From: Candidatus Zixiibacteriota bacterium
Lineage (GTDB): Bacteria; Zixibacteria; MSB-5A5; WJJR01
Direction of reading: 5' to 3'
Assembly (NCBI GenBank): GCA_020058315.1
Contig: JAGVEK010000286.1
Location: forward strand, 1-10,783
Length of the DNA stretch: 10,783 nucleotides
Under the pieces are notes generated by a model. That model did not search any database and had not been told where the DNA came from. It saw nothing but the letters and a program-made list of their open reading frames with translations. A program made the position numbers and the translations under genes. Within the stretch, counting starts at the first letter, position 1, and every line of letters starts with the position of its first letter. Of the stretch, positions 6,527-10,783 are shown piece after piece.

Positions 6527-8173
6527 ATGAAAACCCAAACCATACAAGCAACCGTGAACCCGCGCCTGCTGACCAAAGCCAGCCGGCTGTTCACCGGAAC
6601 GCTGGGCGGCAGGATCATCGAGGTCCTGCAGAACGCCCGGAGGGCCGGAGCGACCGAGGTGACCATCACCAACCAGGACTGCCTTGTCAGCGTCCGGGAC
6701 AACGGCAAGGGCATCGAGGATTTCTCGCAGCTCCTGGACCTGGGCAGTTCCGGCTGGGAGGACGACATCGAGGTGAGCGAGGATCCGGCCGGCGTCGGGC
6801 TTTTCTGCTTGGCACCGCGGGAAGTGGCCATCCGCTCGCTAGGCAAGCTGGTCCGGATCCAAGACGACGGCTGGACCGGCGCCCCGGTGGAAATCGTTTC
6901 AGACTCGGAACCTGTCAATGGGACGGTCGTGCAATTCCGCGACGATGAATGGAACCTCGAACGGGTCAGCCCCCACGCCGTCTTCACCGGCCTCAAGGTC
7001 ACGGTGGATGGCAACCTATGCCCAGAAGTGCCGTTTGTCTCGAACGCGGCCGCGCACCATTCCGAGCTCGGCTGTCGGATCGAGGTCGGTCCCTACGATA
7101 GCCTGAGCGACTGGCACCACAGGATCCGTAGTACACCGTTCGATAGCAACAACGTGTTCGTCAACTTCCACGGCCAGGTGATCACGTTCGATTACCACCC
7201 CGTGGGTGAGCACAATCTGCGGTATCTCGTGCATTTGACGGGAGAGCCGACGGGTATTCGCTTGATGCTGCCGGCACGGACTCGCCTTGTCGAGAACGAG
7301 GCCTTTGAGACGTTGAAAGCCGCGCTCGAACTGGAAGCCTACCGCTTCATCGAGCGCCGGGGGGAACATGCCTTGTCCTACAAGGAGTACCTCCGCGCTA
7401 AGGAACTGGGCATCACGCTGCCCGAGGCGAAGCCCACCTACGAGATCGGACTTCTGACGAGCGATGGGATGCCGGATCCCGTTCAGGTGGAGGCCCCCAA
7501 GGACTTCCCGCTGGCCCAATGCTACCGCTTTGATCCGGATCAAAAGAAGTGGGACGACTGGGACGCCACAAACGCCCACCTCCTGGCGGCACTCGGCAAG
7601 TTCGAGACACCATTCGTTCCGGTCGACATCCGCTCGTCCTACAACGGTTACTCGTGGGCGAACATGCCGACCGTCGATGACGTGAAGGTCATCAAGAAGA
7701 AGATCATCCACGAGGACTGGCTCTGGTCCGGGACCCTCGTTTGCGTCGAGTCGCTCACGATCACGGCGCGCACCAGCGACGGTCGCGTGTTCCGCTCAGT
7801 TGTCTGTATGGCCGTGCTGCCACCGAAGGCCAAGCCTCAATGGGCTGATGCCAGCGTCTACGTCACGAAGGAAGCTCAGAAGCGCCTTTGCTCATCCGAA
7901 ATCTGGTACCACCTCGGCGGCTGGAACGAGGACGGAGATTCTTACGACACGCAGGAGTCTTCGTTTTCGGCGGACTTGGATCGCTTCTGGGCGGATGTGG
8001 TCGGGCCCGACGAGTATCTGCGTCAGCTGATGTTTGAAGCGGCCGGCAACATCCTCGAAGAGTGGAAGCACGTTGCGGTTGCCTCGGACGGGACCGTAAC
8101 GATCCAGCTCAAAGACGGGAAGAAGAAGACGCTCAAGCCTTCCGCCGCTGAAACTCCCACCGCCGCGGCGTAG
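6527..8173 (+). CDS. GHKL (Hsp90/MutL-fold) ATPase, 548 aa
   Basis: The start is ATG 6527, with GGAGG 9 nt upstream; an in-frame start at 6341 would overlap the previous gene and translate through the leader hairpins. The N-terminal Bergerat fold is clear. The N-box is EVLQNARRAGAT (E32, N36), G1 is RDNGKGI (D58, G60, G62), and G2 is AGVGLF (G89, G91), followed by IRSLGKLVRI and a strand-rich segment ending GTVVQFRD. This arrangement resembles Hsp90-like/MutL-like ATPases more than histidine kinases, and no dimerisation/phosphoacceptor His domain precedes it. The remaining 400 residues (charged, Trp-rich, ending in a Lys/Ala-rich tail) match no family I know. ATP-driven conformational clamping is inferred. 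Neighbouring AAA+ and CobT-like genes suggest that it works in a multi-ATPase machine; its substrate is unknown. Confidence 0.85.
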   Translation: MKTQTIQATVNPRLLTKASRLFTGTLGGRIIEVLQNARRAGATEVTITNQDCLVSVRDNGKGIEDFSQLLDLGSSGWEDDIEVSEDPAGVGLFCLAPREVAIRSLGKLVRIQDDGWTGAPVEIVSDSEPVNGTVVQFRDDEWNLERVSPHAVFTGLKVTVDGNLCPEVPFVSNAAAHHSELGCRIEVGPYDSLSDWHHRIRSTPFDSNNVFVNFHGQVITFDYHPVGEHNLRYLVHLTGEPTGIRLMLPARTRLVENEAFETLKAALELEAYRFIERRGEHALSYKEYLRAKELGITLPEAKPTYEIGLLTSDGMPDPVQVEAPKDFPLAQCYRFDPDQKKWDDWDATNAHLLAALGKFETPFVPVDIRSSYNGYSWANMPTVDDVKVIKKKIIHEDWLWSGTLVCVESLTITARTSDGRVFRSVVCMAVLPPKAKPQWADASVYVTKEAQKRLCSSEIWYHLGGWNEDGDSYDTQESSFSADLDRFWADVVGPDEYLRQLMFEAAGNILEEWKHVAVASDGTVTIQLKDGKKKTLKPSAAETPTAAA

Positions 8174-8283
8174 CCCCAGGTCTCAAGAAAATGAAACCGA
8201 ATCTTATTGCTGATTGGCGCGGATTCCGCGCGCGAGCACGGACGCCGATCGGCAGCTAGGCGTTTTTTGCGGAAAGGAAAACC
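8174..8283 (+). promoter_or_regulatory. Structured leader L3 with terminator-like element
   Basis: The leader contains, in order, CAAGAAAATG (8184-8193, also in L5), GAAACCGAATC (8193-8203, one mismatch from the block in L1 and L4), a hairpin GCGCGG/CCGCGC with ATT loop (8217-8231), and GATTCCGCGCGCG (8222-8234, identical 13-mer in L4). A terminator-like element and the AAGGAAAACC ribosome binding region follow. An alternative reading is a 22-codon upstream ORF starting at 8191 (MKPNLIADWRG...). Confidence 0.5.
8242..8268 (+). terminator. Intrinsic terminator or attenuator in leader L3
   Basis: ACGCC (8242-8246) pairs with GGCGT (8259-8263), followed directly by a run of six T (8263-8268). 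The stem is short (5 bp, four of them G-C) but the T-run is good. It sits 15 nt before the 69-aa gene, so it may act as an attenuator between the GHKL gene and the small genes. Confidence 0.5.
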
Positions 8284-8493
8284 ATGTTCGATTCCTTGAA
8301 CGGTGTCGACTGGGATCTGCTCCATCGCCAGAAACTCAGTCTGGTCGAGTGGTTGAGAGGGCGACCCCCGAAACCGCCCCAATTAGAAGAGTTGTGGGGC
8401 GTCGTCCACTTGCTGGACGCCCTTCAGGATGACGCAGTCACCTGCGGGCGCTGGCAGTTTCCCGATGGCCAAGAGCAGGAAGGAGGTGCGTGA
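8284..8493 (+). CDS. Small protein of unknown function (69 aa)
   Basis: ATG 8284 follows GGAAAGGAAAACC, an acceptable ribosome binding site. The 69-aa product begins MFDSLNGVDWDLLHRQKLS, has a Leu-rich probable helix (ELWGVVHLLDALQDDAV, about residues 37-53) and a charged, Gly-rich tail; there is no signal peptide or membrane segment. Its stop overlaps the next start as TGATG (8491-8495), the usual mark of translational coupling, so the two small proteins are probably made in similar amounts and may interact. I do not recognise the family. Its place between the GHKL and AAA+ ATPases suggests an adaptor or regulatory subunit; that is inference. Confidence 0.7.
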   Translation: MFDSLNGVDWDLLHRQKLSLVEWLRGRPPKPPQLEELWGVVHLLDALQDDAVTCGRWQFPDGQEQEGGA

Positions 8494-8807
8494 TGGCATC
8501 AAAACCCAACTGGCAGACCGATGTGGCGCAAGTCATATACCGCGCCTATCCGGATAGCGATCTCTTGCCCGTTGATCCTCCGATGGCGGGCGAGACCATC
8601 GGTGATTTCGCGCTTCGAGCTGAGGGCGCTGGAGACACGTTGTTTTTGTTCCTTTGCCGGGAGGCAAACGACGACATTGATGCCGACGAGTACCTGCACC
8701 GCTTGGATCGCGCCCTGCGCGATATCGAGCAGGTGCATGATGCCTTCGCCGATCTCGTGGCCGACGCCACTCCACGCCTACCCTCCTCTCCCGGCTCGAT
8801 TGCATGA
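8493..8807 (+). CDS. Small acidic protein of unknown function (104 aa)
   Basis: The start is ATG 8493, overlapping the preceding stop by one base, with AGGAGG at 8481-8486 six nt upstream; the GTG at 8490 is one codon earlier and less likely. The product is acidic. Its central strand-rich stretch contains DTLFLFLCREANDD, and its C-terminal half is helical with heptad-like spacing (YLHRLDRALRDIEQVHDAF). No known motif, signal or membrane segment was seen. Coupling to the 69-aa gene and position just before the CobS-like ATPase suggest a partner or adaptor role, which the sequence alone does not prove. Confidence 0.75.
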   Translation: MASKPNWQTDVAQVIYRAYPDSDLLPVDPPMAGETIGDFALRAEGAGDTLFLFLCREANDDIDADEYLHRLDRALRDIEQVHDAFADLVADATPRLPSSPGSIA

Positions 8808-8935
8808 TTAAAACCAAATCCCAGGTGTAACTCGGTCTGCTAAGGCACAAGGACTCAGATTCCGCGCGCGTGACGCGGACCTCGTACAACAGCAGCCGGG
8901 TTTTCTTTTGCGCGCAGCGCAGAAGGGAGTTTCCC
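8808..8935 (+). promoter_or_regulatory. Structured leader L4 with long-range stem and T-run
   Basis: The leader carries AAAACCAAATC (8810-8820, exact copy of L1), GATTCCGCGCGCG (8858-8870, exact copy of L3) and the hairpin TCCGCG/CGCGGA (8861-8879). CTCGG-T-CTGC (8831-8840) can pair with GCAGCCGGG (8892-8900) with one bulged T, and TTTTCTTTT (8901-8909) follows, so the whole fold could act as an attenuator. GGGAG at 8925-8929 is the ribosome binding site of the AAA+ gene, 6 nt before ATG 8936. Confidence 0.5.
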
Positions 8936-10024
8936 ATGAGTGATTCATTGACCTGCCCGCTTTGCGGGCAAAAAGAGAGGTTCACGCTCGTGAACCATCT
9001 TCGGACGGCTCACAATACGGAACCCGCGGCGTTCGCCGCCAAGTTCCCGGAGCAAGCGTTACACGTCGCCGAGTTCAACGCTTTCATGCAAGAACACGAC
9101 GTGCAACGCAGTGATGGTGTGCTTCACTACCAATTGGACATTGCGGGAATCCGGATGACGGCCCGATACGGCGTTCGTCATTCGTTGGTTCCCAAACCCG
9201 ATTCCACCTTTGTCTGGACGGAGCCCTGCAAGGACGTGGCCGAAGCCATCGAGCACAACGAACGGGTGTTCATTCACGGTCCCAGTGGGACCGGCAAGAG
9301 CTCACTCGTCCGACAAATCGGCGCCCTCACCCAAAGACCAGTCCGGCGTGTCTCGCTCAACGGCGAGACCAGCGTGGCGGATTTCGTTGGTCATTGGACG
9401 GTCAACGAGAAGAAGGAGACCGTCTTCGTGAAGGGCATCCTGCCCCAGGCGCTGGAGGAAGGTCACATCCTACAGCTCGATGAAGTCGACGCCATGCAAC
9501 CCGAGGTTGGCTTCATCCTGCAGCAGGTGCTTGAACCCAACGGGCACTTATTGCTGACCGACACCGGGGAAGACATCGCCCCGCACGAAGCGTTTCGGTT
9601 GGTCGCGACGGCCAACACCTTAGGTTTCGGCTCCGATTCGGGCCTCTACGCCAGCGGGACCCACGTCCTGAACTTCTCCTGGCTGGACCGCTGGGACGTG
9701 GTCGTGCACATGGATTTCCTGCCGGCCAAGCAGGAGATCGAACTGCTCCGCGCCCGGCACGCATCCCTAAACAAGGACCTGCTCAAACGGATTGTGAAAG
9801 CCGCGGGCGATCTGCGAAAGGCACACGCCGAAGAACAGCTGACCACCGTAGTGAGCACCCGACGCCTCCTGGCGTTGTGCGCTCGACTTGAACGCGGCAA
9901 CGACTTCACGCGGGCCCTCACGGTCTGCGTGCTCAACAAGGTCCCGGCGGAGGACGTCAAGGTCATTCAGGAGACCTTCGACCATCACCTCGGCCCGATA
10001 GCGCAACAGAAGCCGGCGGCGTAA
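8936..10024 (+). CDS. CobS/MoxR-like AAA+ ATPase with N-terminal C2H2-type zinc finger (362 aa)
   Basis: ATG 8936 is preceded by GGGAG at 6 nt; the longer frame from 8870 would read through the leader. Residues 7-26 form a zinc finger, C7-x2-C10-x10-H21-x4-H26 (CPLCG...NHLRTAH), resembling a Ros/MucR or C2H2 unit. The AAA+ core follows: Walker A GPSGTGKS (115-122), Walker B LQLDEVD (D182, E183), sensor 1 VATANT (N227), and a SWLDRWD segment likely to carry the arginine finger. The STRRLLALCARLERG stretch forms part of the C-terminal lid. The pattern matches the MoxR/CobS branch, whose members usually pair with a vWA protein to remodel complexes or insert metals; a CobT-like gene comes next. 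No other cobalamin genes are seen, so cobaltochelatase activity is unlikely. The zinc finger may bind DNA, RNA or a partner. Confidence 0.9.
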   Translation: MSDSLTCPLCGQKERFTLVNHLRTAHNTEPAAFAAKFPEQALHVAEFNAFMQEHDVQRSDGVLHYQLDIAGIRMTARYGVRHSLVPKPDSTFVWTEPCKDVAEAIEHNERVFIHGPSGTGKSSLVRQIGALTQRPVRRVSLNGETSVADFVGHWTVNEKKETVFVKGILPQALEEGHILQLDEVDAMQPEVGFILQQVLEPNGHLLLTDTGEDIAPHEAFRLVATANTLGFGSDSGLYASGTHVLNFSWLDRWDVVVHMDFLPAKQEIELLRARHASLNKDLLKRIVKAAGDLRKAHAEEQLTTVVSTRRLLALCARLERGNDFTRALTVCVLNKVPAEDVKVIQETFDHHLGPIAQQKPAA

Positions 10025-10113
10025 ACATAACATAAGCAAGAAAATGCACGCCACTGCCGTGATCGCGATGCCACGGCGTGGCCTTTTTCATGCGCATCGC
10101 AGGAGAGATGACT
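10025..10113 (+). promoter_or_regulatory. Leader L5 between AAA+ and CobT-like genes
   Basis: This 89-nt spacer begins with an AT-rich stretch, contains CAAGAAAATG (10037-10046, identical to L3), then a strong intrinsic terminator (10050-10088) and the ribosome binding site AGGAG (10101-10105). A 29-codon upstream ORF from 10044 would overlap the CobT-like start. The order (terminator before a downstream partner gene) suggests attenuation that sets the AAA+:CobT ratio. Confidence 0.5.
10050..10088 (+). terminator. Intrinsic terminator between AAA+ and CobT-like genes
   Basis: GCCAC-T-GCCGTG (10050-10061) pairs with CACGGCGTGGC (10072-10082), 11 base pairs with one bulged T. The loop contains the palindrome ATCGCGAT, and CTTTTT (10083-10088) follows. 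It is the strongest terminator in the window and lies only 25 nt upstream of the CobT-like start. Confidence 0.75.
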
Positions 10114-10783
10114 ATGCGAAACAACCCCTTTGAAAGCCAGCTCGAACGGCTGGCTCGGACGTTGACCGACCAGTTCGGCGTTCAAGTCGTCTGCCAAGGC
10201 GACGAGGCCTGGACCGACGGCAAGCAGATCATGCTCCCGTCGCTTCCCGAACCGTTGGACGAGCCTCTGGAAAGGATGATCGTCGGCTATCTGGACCACG
10301 AGATGGCCCATGTGGCTTTCTCGGATTTCGGAGTGGTGAAAGAGTTTTCGGAGAAGCATCCGGGGCGCGAGGCCATGCTCAATGTCGTCGAGGATGCTCT
10401 CATTGAGCAACGAGCGATGCGTCGCTGGCCGGGCGTCCGCGCTAACCTGGACGCCATGTTCGCGCAGATTCGGGATCGGATCATCGCGCTGGCTGCGCAT
10501 CGTGACACCTTCGGACGCTTTTGTACGGCTGTCTACCTCAAGCTGGCGCACTACCGCGATATGCTTGGGTTGGATGCTGAGGTGGTCGGGTACGAGGATG
10601 TGCTCGATGACTTCACCATGGTTCGAACGACGAACGACTCTGCATCACTTGCAGAGCGCTTGTTGGTCCGGTGGCTGCAAAGCCATCCGGCCGCCGATTG
10701 CGCCGAAGCGCCGTCGAGTGGTTCGGCAGGCAAGACCGAGGAGAGTCAACCTACCGAGTGCGATGGGACCGGAACGGACAAAA
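10114..10783 (+). CDS. CobT-like metallopeptidase/vWA protein, N-terminal part (runs off right edge)
   Basis: ATG 10114 lies 8 nt after AGGAG; ATG 10108 in the same frame is only 2 nt from it and less likely. About 223 codons are visible. Residues 58-69 (GYLDHEMAHVAFSDF) hold an HExxH zinc motif, H62-E63-x2-H66, followed by NVVEDALIEQRAM, whose E93-D94 may supply a third ligand. CobT-like proteins are known to carry such an N-terminal part, then an acidic linker, then a C-terminal vWA domain. From about residue 190 the sequence becomes Ser/Gly/Glu/Thr-rich, as expected for the linker; the vWA domain should lie beyond the window. It is the natural partner of the CobS-like ATPase upstream. Whether the protease site is active, and on what, cannot be told from the sequence. 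Confidence 0.85.
   Translation, partial: MRNNPFESQLERLARTLTDQFGVQVVCQGDEAWTDGKQIMLPSLPEPLDEPLERMIVGYLDHEMAHVAFSDFGVVKEFSEKHPGREAMLNVVEDALIEQRAMRRWPGVRANLDAMFAQIRDRIIALAAHRDTFGRFCTAVYLKLAHYRDMLGLDAEVVGYEDVLDDFTMVRTTNDSASLAERLLVRWLQSHPAADCAEAPSSGSAGKTEESQPTECDGTGTDK

Noticed and set aside
7016..7711. 231-codon minus-strand frame inside the GHKL gene
   Set aside because: A complementary-strand shadow of GC-rich coding sequence; the plus strand carries clear domain motifs and ribosome binding site.
9985..10551. 188-codon minus-strand frame over the AAA+/CobT junction
   Set aside because: It runs antisense through the terminator and the HExxH-coding region; no ribosome binding site or family resemblance.
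1..10783. CRISPR array, tRNA or rRNA genes, insertion-sequence transposase
   Set aside because: No regularly spaced repeats, no cloverleaf with a GTTCRAAT-type T-loop that folds properly, and no transposase or integrase motif was seen in the window.
8936..10783. Genuine aerobic cobaltochelatase (CobS-CobT) of vitamin B12 synthesis
   Set aside because: No cobN or other cobalamin gene is present, the neighbours are a GHKL ATPase and unknown small proteins, and the zinc finger plus HExxH context fits a remodelling or accessory system better.

Overview
The window looks like a GC-rich bacterial chromosome or large accessory replicon, possibly from the Planctomycetota or a similar environmental phylum. 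That guess rests on a secreted, Cys- and Asp-rich beta-helix-like protein and a Ro60 homologue beside an ARPP-1 family gene. No rRNA, tRNA or ribosomal gene is present to fix the taxonomy.

Left part, minus strand (1-4082). A secreted protein runs off the left edge (1-511). After about 745 gene-free bases come an ARPP-1 family gene (1256-2185) and, upstream of it in the same direction, a Ro60/TROVE-vWA gene (2310-4082); these two look like one operon. Upstream of the Ro gene is a gene-poor stretch (4083-4917) rich in inverted repeats, with a speculative Y-RNA-like stem. Then comes the N-terminal half of an ADP-ribosylglycohydrolase (ARG) on the plus strand (4918 to about 5290). It breaks off abruptly and continues into unrelated, locally AT-richer sequence. 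ARPP-1 takes its name from its association with ARG and rhodanese-phosphatase proteins, so Ro60, ARPP-1 and ARG form a plausible RNA-handling or ADP-ribose-related neighbourhood whose ARG member is now broken.

Right part, plus strand (5899-10783, open at the right edge). Six genes run in one direction: a conserved-looking 163-aa protein of unknown function, a GHKL (Hsp90/MutL-fold) ATPase of 548 aa, two small unknown proteins (69 and 104 aa, coupled by TGATG), a CobS/MoxR-like AAA+ ATPase with an N-terminal C2H2-type zinc finger, and the N-terminal part of a CobT-like protein with an HExxH motif. No cobalamin genes are visible. The CobS/CobT-type pair is therefore more likely a MoxR-vWA chaperone/remodelling pair working with the GHKL ATPase than a cobaltochelatase. 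Nearly every gene of this block has its own 60-140 nt leader with hairpins, in three cases followed by T-runs, and the leaders share short sequence blocks. That points to an accessory (plasmid-, phage- or island-borne) module with gene-by-gene transcriptional control. The junction between the broken ARG gene and this block could be the scar of its insertion.
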